This document shows, one piece after another, positions 41,489-51,534 of a DNA stretch of 58,663 nucleotides; within the stretch, counting starts at the first letter, position 1; each line of letters opens with the position of its first letter. Source of the DNA: Candidatus Sulfopaludibacter sp. SbA3 (GTDB taxonomy: Bacteria; Acidobacteriota; Terriglobia; Bryobacterales; Bryobacteraceae); the NCBI GenBank assembly GCA_945861625.1, contig CAMAVI010000014.1, forward strand, positions 1 to 58,663. The letters are read 5' to 3'. Position numbers and translations under genes: made by a program. The notes beneath the pieces were generated by a model, which was given only the letters and a program-made list of their open reading frames with translations, ran no database searches and was not told where the DNA came from.

Positions 41489-42007
41489 CTACTCAAATAC
41501 TTCCGCCAAAGGCAATTCGAGGACCGGGTTTTCGGTCCGCAGGATGGCTCCCTTGAACTCTTGCAGACCGGCTTCCCGCGTGGCGCTGTATACGTGGCGG
41601 TTGGAGGGATCAATGACCCAGACATACTTGACGCCCATGGCCAGGTAATCGTCGATGCGCTGCTCGACTCGGCTCATGCGGTCCTCGGGCGAAAGAATCT
41701 CGATGCACAGGAAAGGAGGCGTCCGGAAGACTTGCTCCGTCGTCTTTCCGAGCACCACGCAAACGTCTGGGATGCGGAAGCGCGTCGGCGAAACCTGCAC
41801 GCGCTGCTCAACGACGACGGTGATCCCAAGTTGCTTTCTCCGCGAACCCATATAGATCGCGATATTGGTTTGTAGGCTGCTGTGATCGAATTCGCCCAAG
41901 TTGCGCTCCTCGATGCGCCCGTCCACGTAGTCGCAATCTGGCCGATAACTCGTCGCCAGATACTCTTCTACGGAGATCAGCGTCGCTTGTTGGAGCGGGG
42001 CTGGCAT
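41489..42007 (-). CDS. Uma2-family (DUF820) putative nuclease
   Basis: 172 residues. The Uma2 PD-(D/E)xK-like pattern is visible: ISVEEYLATSYRPDCDYVDG, the acidic RIPDVCVVL, FLCIEILSPEDRMSRVEQRI and YLAMGVKYVWVIDPSNRHVY. These proteins are abundant in cyanobacteria and acidobacteria, often near mobile DNA; the nuclease activity is predicted only. It stands alone, ~45 nt upstream of the lolD-like gene on the same strand. Confidence 0.9.
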   Translation of the reverse strand: MPAPLQQATLISVEEYLATSYRPDCDYVDGRIEERNLGEFDHSSLQTNIAIYMGSRRKQLGITVVVEQRVQVSPTRFRIPDVCVVLGKTTEQVFRTPPFLCIEILSPEDRMSRVEQRIDDYLAMGVKYVWVIDPSNRHVYSATREAGLQEFKGAILRTENPVLELPLAEVFE

Positions 42008-42172
42008 ACTTTCACACTATCATCATTTCACTCGCCGGATGATGGGAAACAAGTCACTGCTACCTAGGTGAAGCGCCATCCAAGAGGTGAAATATTCAAT
42101 TCCAAATCCAGGCTTCGGGCACTCTCCATGCGACGTGGCGATCGGTCACTGCGCGGCGACTCACCCTCCGGG

Positions 42173-42349
42173 TTAGTACGATTCGCGTCCGTGGTGCTTC
42201 GCTATGGCGGCCAAGTGCTGGTCGACTTCGTCGTCGCCGTGTTCCTCGCGGAGTTTGGCAAGATTGTTCTTGATCACCTCCGCCATCTTCTGGAGATCCC
42301 TCCGTTTCAGGATGCTGCGGAATCCAGGCCGCATTGAGTGGAGATCCAT
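42173..42349 (-). CDS. Small ORF, possibly the 3' piece of a broken gene
   Basis: 58 residues from an ATG at 42349: it begins MDLHSMRPGFRSILKRR and continues DLQKMAEVIKNNLAKLREEH to a TAA at 42173. The sequence is protein-like (amphipathic helix, charged end KHHGRESY). It begins exactly where the DUF3800-like reading at 42341-42473 loses its homology, in the next frame, so it may be the far end of the same gene after an internal deletion, or an independent small protein. No family recognised. Confidence 0.45.
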   Translation of the reverse strand: MDLHSMRPGFRSILKRRDLQKMAEVIKNNLAKLREEHGDDEVDQHLAAIAKHHGRESY

Positions 42350-42473
42350 TCAGGACACTGCGCCAATCCGTCGAAAATGCGCGCCACGTAGCTTCACTGG
42401 CCGAGTACCCCGCAAGCACATAATACGGCGAATCACCGCCGCTGCCACTATCATCTACGAACGCTAAAGCCAT
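42341..42473 (-). pseudogene. DUF3800-domain protein, N-terminal fragment
   Basis: From an ATG at 42473 the minus strand reads MALAFVDDSGSGGDSPYYVL then AGYSASEATWRAFSTDWRSV and LNGSP. The first part (FVDDSG with the acidic pair) is the normal beginning of DUF3800 proteins, which have an RNase H-like fold. After ~45 residues the frame changes to Arg/Gly-rich shadow sequence, so most of the domain (normally >200 residues) is gone. It lies just 29 nt after leuS on the same strand. Confidence 0.7.
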
Positions 42474-42502
42474 AAAATACGTTTCATTTTCACAACCAGG
42501 GA

Positions 42503-44947
42503 CTACTTCACCACAATATTCACCAATTTCTCCGGCACCACGATCACCTTCACCACCTGCTTGCCCTCCGTGAAGGGCAGCACTTTCGCGTCCGCCAGCG
42601 CGATCTTTTCGAGCTCGGCTTGCGAAGCCCCCAACGGTGCCGAGATGCGCGCGCGCAGCTTGCCGTTGACCTGCACCGGAATCTCCAGCGCGTCTTCCTG
42701 AGCCACTGCCTCGTCGCATTTGGGCCAGGATTGGCGGAACACCGGCCCGCTCCGGCCCAGCAGTTCCCACAATTCCTCCGCCAGATACGGCGTGAACGGA
42801 CCCGTCAACAGCACCAGATCCGGCAGAATCTGATCCAGAGCCGCGCGCGAAAGATTGGCTTCCTCGTCCTGTAGCGTGTTCAGCAGCTCCATCAGCGCGG
42901 CAATCGACGTGTTGAAGTGCCAGCGATTATTGAAATCTTCGGTGACCTTGCGGATTGTCTGGTGCAGCTTGCGCAACGCCCGCCGGTCGGCCGCTGCGTC
43001 ACCCGCGGCTTCGCGATCCATATTGCGAGTCACGAAGCGGAAGATGCGCTCGACGAACTTGCGCGGGCCGCCCACGCTCGACTCGATCCACGGCATGTCT
43101 TTCTCGGGCGCATTGGCGAACAGCACGAACAGCCGGCAAGTATCCGCGCCGTACTTGCCCACCATCTCTTCGGGATCGACCACATTCCCCTTCGACTTCG
43201 ACATCGCCGAGCCATCGGAGCCCAGCACCATCCCCTGCGTGAACAGGTTCGCCGCCGGTTCGTCATTGGCGATCAACCCCAGATCACGCATGACCTTTGT
43301 AAAGAAGCGCGAGTAGATCAGGTGCAGAATCGCGTGCGTGACGCCGCCGATGTATTGGTCAATCGGAAACCACTTGTTCGCAGTGGCGGACCCGAACGGA
43401 GCCGTAGAATTCCGCGGATCGCAGTAGCGGTAGAAATACCAGGACGAATCGACGAACGTGTCCATGGTGTCGCTCTCGCGGCGCGCATCGGTCCCGCACC
43501 GCGGACACTTCACGTTCATGAACGATTCGACTTCGGCCAGCGGCGACCGTCCCTTGCCCGTGAACTTCACGTCGTATGGCAATGTCACCGGCAGGTCTTT
43601 TTCAGGCACCGGAACCACGCCGCACTTCGCGCAATGGATCATCGGAATCGGAGTACCCCAATAGCGCTGGCGGGAAATTCCCCAATCCTTGATGCGATAG
43701 GTGATCGCCGCCTTGCCGAAGCCCCGCGCCTCGGCGTGCGCGTTCATTTTGCGCCGTGCTTCTTCCGTCGGCAGACCGGAGAACGATCCGGTGTTCTCCG
43801 TGACGCCGTACTCGGTGAATGCCGCTTGCGGGTTCTCATCCAGCACGCCGTCTACGGGCCGAATCACGGGACGGATCTCCAGCCCGAACGTTTTCGCGAA
43901 ATCGAAGTCGCGCTCGTCGTGAGCCGGAACGGCCATGATCGCGCCCGTTCCGTAATCCATCAACACAAAATTGCCGATCCAGATCGGCACCTTGTCGCCG
44001 CTGTACGGATTGACCGCGTAGTGGCCCGTAAACACGCCATCTTTCACGACATCGCCCGGACCCGTCTGTTTCCGCGTGTCAATCATCTGCTTGGCCTTGG
44101 CACGCCCGGCGTCATCGAGCAGCTTCCGCGCGATGGGATGCTCCGGCGCCAGAATCACGCACGTCGCGCCGTAGATGGTATCGACGCGCGTGGTGAACAC
44201 ACGGATTTTTTCCGGCCCGCCTTCCAGCGCGAAGTCGATCTCGGAACCCTCGCTCCGCCCGATCCAGTTACGCTGCATGGACAGTACGCGCTCCGGCCAT
44301 CCGCCCTCCAGTTTGTCGAAGGTGTCGCGCAACAATTCATCCGCGTACTCGGTGATCTTCCAGAACCATTGTTCGAGCGCCCGCTGCTCCACCGGCGTCG
44401 TCTCGTGGCGCCAGCAGCAGCCGTCCACCACTTGTTCGTTGGCTAGAACCGTGGCGCATTCCGGGCACCAGTTGACCATGGCGTTCTTGCGATACGCCAG
44501 GCCTCGCTCGTGCATTTTCAGGAAGAACCATTGGTTCCAGTGATAATATTCCGGCTCGCAAGTGGAGATCTCCAGGCTCCAGTCATAGGCAAAGCCCATG
44601 CGGTGCATCTGCCGCTTCATCTCCGCGATGTTCGAAATCGTCCAGTCGCGCGGATGCATGTTGCGCTGGATCGCGGCATTTTCCGCGGGCAATCCGAAGG
44701 CGTCCCAACCCATCGGATGCTTGACGTTGTAACCCTGCATCCACATGTAACGGGCCAGCGCGTCGCCGATCGAATAGTTGCGCACGTGGCCCATGTGCAG
44801 GCGGCCGCTGGGGTAGGGAAGCATTTCGACCACGTAGTATTTGGGGGCGTTGGAAGACGCATCGGCGCGGTACAGATCGGGATCGCTTTTCCAGCGCTCC
44901 TCCCATTTCAGCTCGATGCGGTCGTGGTCGTACAAGATTTCGGCCAT
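42503..44947 (-). CDS. leuS: Leucyl-tRNA synthetase
   Basis: 814 residues. Class I signature HMGH at residues 51-54 ([15 protein letters not shown]) and KMSKS-type loop [14 protein letters not shown]. The CP1 editing domain is intact: [19 protein letters not shown] and the Asp-containing [11 protein letters not shown]. The bacterial arrangement with [32 protein letters not shown] and the zinc-ribbon-like [11 protein letters not shown] / CPRCG is all present. Length is near the usual ~810-860. It charges tRNA-Leu. It is divergent from the secreted protein gene at 44968, with only 20 nt between the start codons. Confidence 0.97.
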   Translation of the reverse strand: MAEILYDHDRIELKWEERWKSDPDLYRADASSNAPKYYVVEMLPYPSGRLHMGHVRNYSIGDALARYMWMQGYNVKHPMGWDAFGLPAENAAIQRNMHPRDWTISNIAEMKRQMHRMGFAYDWSLEISTCEPEYYHWNQWFFLKMHERGLAYRKNAMVNWCPECATVLANEQVVDGCCWRHETTPVEQRALEQWFWKITEYADELLRDTFDKLEGGWPERVLSMQRNWIGRSEGSEIDFALEGGPEKIRVFTTRVDTIYGATCVILAPEHPIARKLLDDAGRAKAKQMIDTRKQTGPGDVVKDGVFTGHYAVNPYSGDKVPIWIGNFVLMDYGTGAIMAVPAHDERDFDFAKTFGLEIRPVIRPVDGVLDENPQAAFTEYGVTENTGSFSGLPTEEARRKMNAHAEARGFGKAAITYRIKDWGISRQRYWGTPIPMIHCAKCGVVPVPEKDLPVTLPYDVKFTGKGRSPLAEVESFMNVKCPRCGTDARRESDTMDTFVDSSWYFYRYCDPRNSTAPFGSATANKWFPIDQYIGGVTHAILHLIYSRFFTKVMRDLGLIANDEPAANLFTQGMVLGSDGSAMSKSKGNVVDPEEMVGKYGADTCRLFVLFANAPEKDMPWIESSVGGPRKFVERIFRFVTRNMDREAAGDAAADRRALRKLHQTIRKVTEDFNNRWHFNTSIAALMELLNTLQDEEANLSRAALDQILPDLVLLTGPFTPYLAEELWELLGRSGPVFRQSWPKCDEAVAQEDALEIPVQVNGKLRARISAPLGASQAELEKIALADAKVLPFTEGKQVVKVIVVPEKLVNIVVK

Positions 44948-44967
44948 AGATTCATAATAGAAGTAAG

Positions 44968-45744
44968 ATGTTGGGCCGCGCCGCTATCCTTTTCGTTTTG
45001 ATCGCCGCCGCGCTTGCCGCCGCCGACCGGCTGTACCTCAAAGACGGCACCTATCAACTCACCAACCAATACGAAGTGAAGACCGACCGCGTACGCTACT
45101 ACAGCACGGAGCGCAGCGAGTGGGAGGAAATTCCCCTCGACCTGGTGGACCTGGCGCGCACCAGAGCCGATCTCTCCGAGCGCAAGGAGCAGATCGAAGC
45201 CGACACGAAAGCCGAAGCCGAGGAGCGCGCCGCCGAGCGCGCAGCCGCCAAACAGATTGCCGCATTGCCCACGCAGCCCGGAGCGTATTACATTCGCGGC
45301 GAGCAGATCGACGCCATCAAGCAGGCCGAATCCAAGGTCGTGAACAACAAGCGGCGGAGTATTCTGAAAGCGCTGTCGCCCATTCCCGTCATCATGGGCA
45401 AGGCCACCGTGGAACTCGACGGCGAGCGCGCCGCGTTCTCCATCACCGATCCCAAGCCCGAATTTTATTTGCGCGCCACGGACTACGAGGAGTTTGAAAT
45501 CATCAAACTCACGCCCGGCAAGAACACCCGCATTGTGGAACGCCTCCTCATCGCGAAATATCAGAATCAGCGCGAGGTCAGCGAAGAAGTGCAGAAGATC
45601 GGGAACTTCAAGAAGCAGGAAGCCGACCTGCTCTTCCGCCTCTGGCCGCAGAACGCGCTCGAGCCGGGTGAATACGCGCTGATTCAGTACACCCCAGGCA
45701 AGCTGAATGCGCAGATCTGGGATTTCAGCGTCGGCGGGAAATAG
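44968..45744 (+). CDS. Secreted protein with charged coiled segment, unknown
   Basis: 258 residues. Signal peptide [20 protein letters not shown]. Then [20 protein letters not shown], a pattern seen in acidobacterial secreted proteins that start with xLxLKDGxxxxV. Residues ~65-95 are a charged, Ala/Glu-rich coiled helix ([20 protein letters not shown]). The C-terminal half ([40 protein letters not shown]) looks like a beta-sandwich. Function unknown. It is divergent from leuS and convergent with the methyltransferase gene. Confidence 0.8.
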   Translation: MLGRAAILFVLIAAALAAADRLYLKDGTYQLTNQYEVKTDRVRYYSTERSEWEEIPLDLVDLARTRADLSERKEQIEADTKAEAEERAAERAAAKQIAALPTQPGAYYIRGEQIDAIKQAESKVVNNKRRSILKALSPIPVIMGKATVELDGERAAFSITDPKPEFYLRATDYEEFEIIKLTPGKNTRIVERLLIAKYQNQREVSEEVQKIGNFKKQEADLLFRLWPQNALEPGEYALIQYTPGKLNAQIWDFSVGGK

Positions 45745-45774
45745 TATCGCCGGATCGTCGAGCGCCGGCAGACT

Positions 45775-46791
45775 CTAATTGCCAGCGGTCGCGCTCTTCC
45801 GGGCCGGCGTGACGCCGGTTCCGCGCCAATTGTTCCGGTTGCGCCACGTGATGTTCACGTCGGAAAGCGAAGCTTCCGTCATCCACTCGCTAAACTCATC
45901 ACGGTTGATATAGAACGCCGTGGGCGCGACCAGATGATCGAACACAGTGGAGTAATTTTCGCGGAACGAGAATCCCGAGATCGAATACAAATAGTCGTTG
46001 TAAAACAGCAACCGTTTCAAGCCGGGCAACCGTTCATTGACCGGTTTATAGATCAGTTTCAACGCCACTTGCATGGGCACGGCAATGGCGAATGAGAGCG
46101 CCTGGGTGATGGCCGGGGGCAGGCGTGAAGTCACCACTTCTCGCACCGGACTCACCAGATGCGTGATCCACCAGTTGCCCTCGGCGCCGTAAACCCACGC
46201 CGACATTCTGCCGCCGGACTTTAAGCGGCGAATGAGCGAGAGAAAGCCGGCCTTGGGATCGGGGAGATGATGCAACACGCCTATGCTGTAGGCGTAATCG
46301 AACACCGGCCGCAGCGGGACGTGGTAAATATCGGCCTGGATCACATGCGCGTTGGGAAGGTGGCGTGTATTCGCGAATGCCGCCTCCACCGCGTCGGAAA
46401 TGTCGATCCCCACCACGTCGGCCGCGCCGAATGCGGCCGAAAGCGCTGTGTGCCTGCCCTTGCCGCAACCGCCGTCCAGGATCAGCTTGTCGCGGAAGTA
46501 GTCTTTCTGGACCGGATGCACCCAGTCCAGAAATTCTTTTTCGTAGGTGTCGTCGATGTGGCTGAAGTGGGTCCACTCGTAACCGAAGGCTTCCGCGGTG
46601 GCCTGCTGTTCGGCGGAAAACGTATCCGGCAGCAACCGGGGCACGCCGCGGACGATGAGGTACGGCTTGCCGCAAGCCTGGCAGGTGAGCCGGCCTTCCA
46701 TGATTTCTTTGCCGTCCATCGTTGTCACCTGTAAATTCAGGGATCCGGCGCAGAGTGGGCAGATAATTAGATCCAATAAACGCTGCTTCAT
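45775..46791 (-). CDS. Class I SAM-dependent methyltransferase with Trm112-like N-terminus
   Basis: 338 residues from MKQRLLDLIICPLCAGSLNL (ATG at 46791); a longer frame to 46863 adds an unconvincing start. The N-terminus is a Trm112-like zinc ribbon (CPLC ... CQAC, residues ~11-45, YLIVRGVPRLLP). The Rossmann methyltransferase follows: LDGGCGKGRHT, GIDISDAVEAA and YSIGVLHHLPDPKAGFLSLI. A ~90-residue C-terminal extension is specific to this subgroup. It lies at the downstream end of a glycan-type block and may methylate a sugar or lipid-linked glycan, though this is inferred from context. Confidence 0.85.
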   Translation of the reverse strand: MKQRLLDLIICPLCAGSLNLQVTTMDGKEIMEGRLTCQACGKPYLIVRGVPRLLPDTFSAEQQATAEAFGYEWTHFSHIDDTYEKEFLDWVHPVQKDYFRDKLILDGGCGKGRHTALSAAFGAADVVGIDISDAVEAAFANTRHLPNAHVIQADIYHVPLRPVFDYAYSIGVLHHLPDPKAGFLSLIRRLKSGGRMSAWVYGAEGNWWITHLVSPVREVVTSRLPPAITQALSFAIAVPMQVALKLIYKPVNERLPGLKRLLFYNDYLYSISGFSFRENYSTVFDHLVAPTAFYINRDEFSEWMTEASLSDVNITWRNRNNWRGTGVTPARKSATAGN

Positions 46792-46923
46792 AATCGGTGT
46801 GTGCACTGAGGCCCCGCCGCGCGTGGTTGCAGCAACTCTAAGGGAAAAACAGGCCTTCAGCATACTAGAAGCCGCTTCCGGGCGTTTCCCTGGCGAGGCT
46901 TATCCAATACAAGATGGGCCAGC

Positions 46924-47826
46924 TTACCGCTCCGCTACGCGATGGAAAAAGGCGAGCGAATACTCCGCGCAGCGCTCCCAGCGGTATTTTTCCGCGCGCG
47001 CGCGGCCGTAGCGGGCCAGTTTCGCTCGTTCGCTCTCTGATTCCAGCAGCCGCGTGAGCGCGCCCGCGACTTCGGAAACACTGTGCGGGTCCACCATCAG
47101 CCCGGCATCCCGGCCGATCTCCGGCAGTGACGACGAATCGGACGTTACTACGGCGATCCCAGACGCCAAGGCTTGCGCCACCGGAAGCGCGAAGCCTTCA
47201 TACAAAGGAACGTGAACCAGCAGCGTTGCCCCCGCCATCAACGCCGGCTTCGGTGCGCCCTCCACCACCAGTTCAAACGTGTTGCGAAGCTCCGGCTTCA
47301 GCGCCTGCCAGGCGATCTGGATCGTGTGAAAGTTGTGGCGGGGCTGGTCTCCGCCCACCGCGAGTACGTATGGGCGTTCGCGCGGCTCCGGTCTTGCCTC
47401 GAAGAATTCCTTGTCCACGCCGGGGTAAATCGTGGTGATGTTTTCCGGCTCCATACCCAGCACGCGGATCGCATCCTGCCGGATCGATTCCGATACCGCG
47501 ATCAGCCCATGGGCATGCGCCAGAATCCGCTCGGCAAATTCCCGCGCCGCCTTCGTCTCCGCCGGAGAGCTGAGCTTGGGCATCAACCAAGACGAGAGAT
47601 CGTCAACGGTGGCCGTGAGCTTGGCCTTCTTGGGCGCGCACGGCGTACGCGCGGACGCATGCAGTAGGTCCGCGCCGCGCAACGCGGAATCGAGCCACGC
47701 CGCGCCGAACACACGCGTCATCGTCCCCGACTGAAACTCGCGGATTTCTTCGTCCCGCGCTTGGCGGCGCAGCGCGGCAATCCACCCGGCCGTGGCCGCG
47801 CCATTCTCCTCGATCGCAACACGCAT
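46924..47826 (-). CDS. Glycosyltransferase family 4 (GT-B)
   Basis: 300 residues. GT4 C-terminal donor site is clear: IYPGVDKEFFEARPEPRERP, then YVLAVGGDQPRHN, LLVHVPLYEGFALPVAQALA (the E-x7-E motif) and VVTSDSSSLPEIGRDAGLMV. The N-terminal domain is short (~130 residues) but contains the usual DLLHASA and AVSESIRQDA positions. It transfers a sugar from a nucleotide donor, probably to a lipid-linked oligosaccharide. Two nucleotides separate it from the upstream GT39 gene, so both belong to one transcript. Confidence 0.9.
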   Translation of the reverse strand: MRVAIEENGAATAGWIAALRRQARDEEIREFQSGTMTRVFGAAWLDSALRGADLLHASARTPCAPKKAKLTATVDDLSSWLMPKLSSPAETKAAREFAERILAHAHGLIAVSESIRQDAIRVLGMEPENITTIYPGVDKEFFEARPEPRERPYVLAVGGDQPRHNFHTIQIAWQALKPELRNTFELVVEGAPKPALMAGATLLVHVPLYEGFALPVAQALASGIAVVTSDSSSLPEIGRDAGLMVDPHSVSEVAGALTRLLESESERAKLARYGRARAEKYRWERCAEYSLAFFHRVAER

Positions 47827-47828
47827 GG

Positions 47829-49637
47829 TTATTGATTCGCGAACACGAACTTGCCGCCGCTCTCGGCCACGGTATGCAGGCGCTCCCGCCCGACTAATTT
47901 CTGGAAACGCTCGACCTGGGTCTTATCGGCACAAACGTAGTAACGCTCCAGGGACAGCCACCGTTCGCGGAACTGGTTATCGTCGATGAAGACGTCCCGC
48001 GGGGCGTCCGGAGCGTTCGACCCACACTCCAGATTATTGACACGCCCATTCAGCAGCAGCACCCGCTCGCCATGATACGCATGCGCATAAAACACGATTG
48101 ACGAAAACGCGTAGTACTGGTCGTCGAGAATCAGCTTGCCGTGCGGCGCGCGGTTCAGCGCCTCGGCCAAGGGCCGCGATGTCAGATACGGATCGAAGGT
48201 GATCAGTGCTAGCCGCGCGGCATGGAAAAACAGGATCATCATGACCACGGCTCCCGCCGTGCTGCCGCGCCTGCTACTCCGCCACGACGTGACCGCGCCA
48301 ATCAGGAACGCCACGCCGGCGACCATCAGCGGCAGCCGCAAATAGGCAAATGAAGCGATCGTCAGATCGCCCATGTGCCCCAGCGACAGCGTGTAGTTTT
48401 CCGGATTCTGCGTCAACGCGCGCGAAATATCACCCGGCGCCGGCAAGTTCCACACGCTCGCGAGCAGAAACACGATCGCCGCCGTAGCCAGCGACGCCAC
48501 CACGGCCAGCACAATCTGTCCCTTGCGCCGCCACGCCTCAGTGGACTTCTCCGTGATGGCGGAGCCCAGCAGCAGCGCCAGCGCCGGATAACACGGCATC
48601 GAATAATATTCCTGCGTCGATGAGAACGTGAAGAACACCAGCAGGAACCCGGCCCAGCACAGGCACAGCAGCCTCATGCGCGAGGCGCGGTCGCTGCCCC
48701 GGAAGCGCAACTTCGCCACGGCCGGAAAATAAACGCTCCACGGAAACAGCCACAGCAGATGAAATAGCCAGAAATACAGGCGCGGGACTGTGTTGTAGTC
48801 GCGCGGGTAGCGCAGGTTCAGGAAGCGCAGAATGTGTTCGTTGAAAAAGTAAAACCAGAAGAAGCCACGGTAATTACCCGGTCCGCTCGAAAGAGTGAAG
48901 TCGAAATACGGCGGATTGCGCAATGTGGCGATCACGTGCCACGGCGCGGCGACCGCTAACAAAATCAGCAGTCCGCGGAAAACATGCAGCCGTCTCCACG
49001 TTTCTCGCTCTAACAGTTGTCCGCAAAAGCCTAGGTACAGCACCGCTGCCGCCACCGGAAACACCATCGCGATCAGGCCCTTCAGGATGAGGCCCAGTCC
49101 CATCGCGGCGGCCATGATCGCGCTCCACAGCGCGGGCCGGCGTTCTGCGGCATCAAGCGCGCGCAGAAACGCCCACATCGCCAGCGCGATCGTCGCCGTC
49201 ACCGTGACATCGGGAATCTGAATGCGCGTGAACAGCCACAGGCCAATCGAGGTCGCGATCGCCAGCCCCGCGTACAACCCCGCGCGCAATGAAAACGCCC
49301 ACGCCCCGATGCGGAACGTCAGCCAACACAGCGCTACCGCGGAAAGCGCCACCGGAATCCGCGCCGACCAGTCATGCACGCCAAAGATCTCATAAGACAC
49401 CGCGATCATCCAGTAAATCAGCGGTGATTTCTCCAGGTACTTGACGCCGTTGAGTCGCGCCGTTACCCAGTCGCCCGAATCCAGCATGTTGCGCGCGATC
49501 TGCGCCTGCACGGAATCCACGTCATCCATCAAAGACGGCGGACTGATGATGCAACCGAGAAAGATGGCGGCGGCCACCGCCACCACGATCAGCGCGTAGC
49601 GCCGGCGGAGGCGGGTGTGCTCCGGCTCGCGTGCCAT
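47829..49637 (-). CDS. GT39 (ArnT/PMT-like) integral-membrane glycosyltransferase
   Basis: About 602 residues from the ATG at 49637; ATGs at 49697, 49673 and 49661 are also in frame and overlap asnB even more (up to 109 nt), and none has a good ribosome site. After a basic start (RLRRRYALIVVAVAAAIFLG), the first periplasmic loop carries the acidic catalytic pair (SLMDDVDSVQAQIARNMLDS) and WVTARLNGVKYLEKSPLIYW, typical of ArnT. About a dozen helices follow and a periplasmic C-terminal domain (~110 residues) ends FVFANQ. It uses a polyprenyl-phosphate sugar donor and modifies a lipid or protein acceptor outside the membrane. Confidence 0.9.
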   Translation of the reverse strand: MAREPEHTRLRRRYALIVVAVAAAIFLGCIISPPSLMDDVDSVQAQIARNMLDSGDWVTARLNGVKYLEKSPLIYWMIAVSYEIFGVHDWSARIPVALSAVALCWLTFRIGAWAFSLRAGLYAGLAIATSIGLWLFTRIQIPDVTVTATIALAMWAFLRALDAAERRPALWSAIMAAAMGLGLILKGLIAMVFPVAAAVLYLGFCGQLLERETWRRLHVFRGLLILLAVAAPWHVIATLRNPPYFDFTLSSGPGNYRGFFWFYFFNEHILRFLNLRYPRDYNTVPRLYFWLFHLLWLFPWSVYFPAVAKLRFRGSDRASRMRLLCLCWAGFLLVFFTFSSTQEYYSMPCYPALALLLGSAITEKSTEAWRRKGQIVLAVVASLATAAIVFLLASVWNLPAPGDISRALTQNPENYTLSLGHMGDLTIASFAYLRLPLMVAGVAFLIGAVTSWRSSRRGSTAGAVVMMILFFHAARLALITFDPYLTSRPLAEALNRAPHGKLILDDQYYAFSSIVFYAHAYHGERVLLLNGRVNNLECGSNAPDAPRDVFIDDNQFRERWLSLERYYVCADKTQVERFQKLVGRERLHTVAESGGKFVFANQ

Positions 49638-51514
49638 GCGCGCGGAGGCTGAATGTCCCATCGCTTCATCCATAGGAACAGAAGCAGAAGACCCCATAGG
49701 TGATAGCCGAAGTTAGCGCGCCGCTCGAAATGCGAGCGCAGGATCCGGTCGATTGCCTCCCATTGAAATATCCCCGACTGCCGTACCGTTCGCTCGTTGA
49801 GCGTCTCGTCCACCAGCGGCTTGAGAGCCGTCCGCAGCCAGTGATGCGCTGGAATATCGAAGCCCTCTTTGCGGCGTTCGAGTACCGTGCGAGGCAGCTT
49901 GTCCTTCATCAGCTCGCGCAGAATGAACTTGAGTGAGCCAACCTTGAGCAAACCGGCGCGAATCTTGAAATCTTCCGGCAGCGTGGCCGCGAATTCGACA
50001 ATGCGGTGGTCCAGAAACGGAGGCCGCACCTCCAGCGAGTGGGCCATGCTCATGCGGTCGCATTTATTCAGGATATCGTCCGGCAGGTAGCAGAGTTGAT
50101 CGAGCCACAGAAAGCGATTGAGATAACCGTCGGTCTCCCCTGGCAGCGGCAGCGGACTCCCCGGGCCCAAGTCGCGCATCACGAGCGCGCGCCGCTCCGC
50201 CGCGCCAAACGTCCCGTTCCAATAAAAGTGCGCGTCGATGGGGTCCAGCAGGGACCCCTCCAGCATGCGCCGCACTTTGTAGTCGAAGCCGATCTTCTCA
50301 TCCGACACAGGGAGCAGCCGCGCGAGACCGGCCGCGGCGCCCCGCGCGAAGCGCGGAAACTTGCGCAGTGTCCGCGCGTAACGGTCCGCCAGATATGTGT
50401 TGTACCCGCCGAATAGCTCATCCGCGCCATCGCCCGATAGCGCCACGGTCACATCCTGCCGGCACATCTTGGACAAGAACCACACTGGCAACGCCCCGGC
50501 ATCCGCGCTCGGTTCATCCGAGTACGTCGCGAACTGCTCGATGGTCCCGCGCAGGTCGGCTTCCGGGTTCAGGTCGAATTCGTGGTGATCGGTCTGGTAG
50601 CGCTCGGCCACTTCGCGGAAATATGGCGTCTCATCGAAACTTCGTCCGCGAAAAGAAACGGAGAATGTTTTGAGCCGTGAAGACGACGCCTCCGCCGCGT
50701 AGTGCAGGATGGTCGACGAATCCAGCCCGCCGCTCGACCACACTCCCAGCGGGGCATCGGAGATCAAGTGCTCTTCCACCGCCGAGCGCAGCAAGCGGTC
50801 CAACTCGCTCTTGGCCGATTCCAGATCCATGCCCGCATCCGGCTTGAACTCCAGCTTCCAATACGGATGCGTCGAAACCTTGCCGTCCACCCAGTCCAGC
50901 CAATGCCCCGGCGAGAGCTTCTCGATGCCCTCCACCAGCGTCTGCGTCCCCGGCACGTAGTTAAAGGAGAGATACCGTTCCAGCGCCGCCGGATTCAGAT
51001 TCCGATCCAGCTCGGGATGCAGAAGGATCGCCTTCATCTCCGAGCCGAAATAAAGCTCGCCGTCGTGCCTGCGGAAATACAGGGGTTTGATGCCGACGCG
51101 GTCGCGCAGCAGAATCAGCCGCCGCTGCGACTCTGTCCAAAACGCCGCGCCGAACATCCCGCGCAGCTTGGGAAACGACTCGACGCCCCACTCCAGAAAC
51201 GCCCGCAGAACGACTTCTGTATCACAGCGCGTATGAAAGCGGTGTCCGAGTTCTTCCAGCTCCCCCCGCAGCGCCGCGTGATTGTAGACTTCGCCGTTGA
51301 AGACCAGGACGGTGTCGCCGTCCTCGCTGGCCATGGGCTGATCGCCGTGCTCCAGGTCGATGATCTTGAGCCGCACCGCGCCCAGAGCCACGTGCGCCGA
51401 TTCCCAAACGTCCTGTTTATCCGGCCCGCGATGGGTCAGCGCGCGCGTGATCCGCCAGATGCGCTCGGGCTGGCGGCGTCCGTCAGAATGCGTGAATCCG
51501 GCAATGCCACACAC
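49589..51514 (-). CDS. asnB: Asparagine synthase (glutamine-hydrolysing)
   Basis: 641 residues. Starts MCGIAGF with the Cys2 nucleophile of the glutaminase domain; VFNGEVYNHAALRGELEELG and RDRVGIKPLYFR follow. The synthetase domain has the PP-loop SSGGLDSSTILHYA and LSGDGADELFGGYNTYLADR. In glycan clusters this AsnB subtype often amidates a sugar acid or works as part of an exopolysaccharide/EPS locus rather than for general Asn supply. The 3' end overlaps the GT39 gene by at least 49 nt. It is the second gene of the minus-strand block running down to 45775. Confidence 0.94.
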   Translation of the reverse strand: MCGIAGFTHSDGRRQPERIWRITRALTHRGPDKQDVWESAHVALGAVRLKIIDLEHGDQPMASEDGDTVLVFNGEVYNHAALRGELEELGHRFHTRCDTEVVLRAFLEWGVESFPKLRGMFGAAFWTESQRRLILLRDRVGIKPLYFRRHDGELYFGSEMKAILLHPELDRNLNPAALERYLSFNYVPGTQTLVEGIEKLSPGHWLDWVDGKVSTHPYWKLEFKPDAGMDLESAKSELDRLLRSAVEEHLISDAPLGVWSSGGLDSSTILHYAAEASSSRLKTFSVSFRGRSFDETPYFREVAERYQTDHHEFDLNPEADLRGTIEQFATYSDEPSADAGALPVWFLSKMCRQDVTVALSGDGADELFGGYNTYLADRYARTLRKFPRFARGAAAGLARLLPVSDEKIGFDYKVRRMLEGSLLDPIDAHFYWNGTFGAAERRALVMRDLGPGSPLPLPGETDGYLNRFLWLDQLCYLPDDILNKCDRMSMAHSLEVRPPFLDHRIVEFAATLPEDFKIRAGLLKVGSLKFILRELMKDKLPRTVLERRKEGFDIPAHHWLRTALKPLVDETLNERTVRQSGIFQWEAIDRILRSHFERRANFGYHLWGLLLLFLWMKRWDIQPPRAWHASRSTPASAGATR

Positions 51515-51534
51515 AAATTACTCTTGCGGCGGGC

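Noticed and set aside
42917-44446. 509-codon open frame on the plus strand
   Set aside because: Antisense to leuS, whose HMGH, MSKSK and editing motifs are intact.
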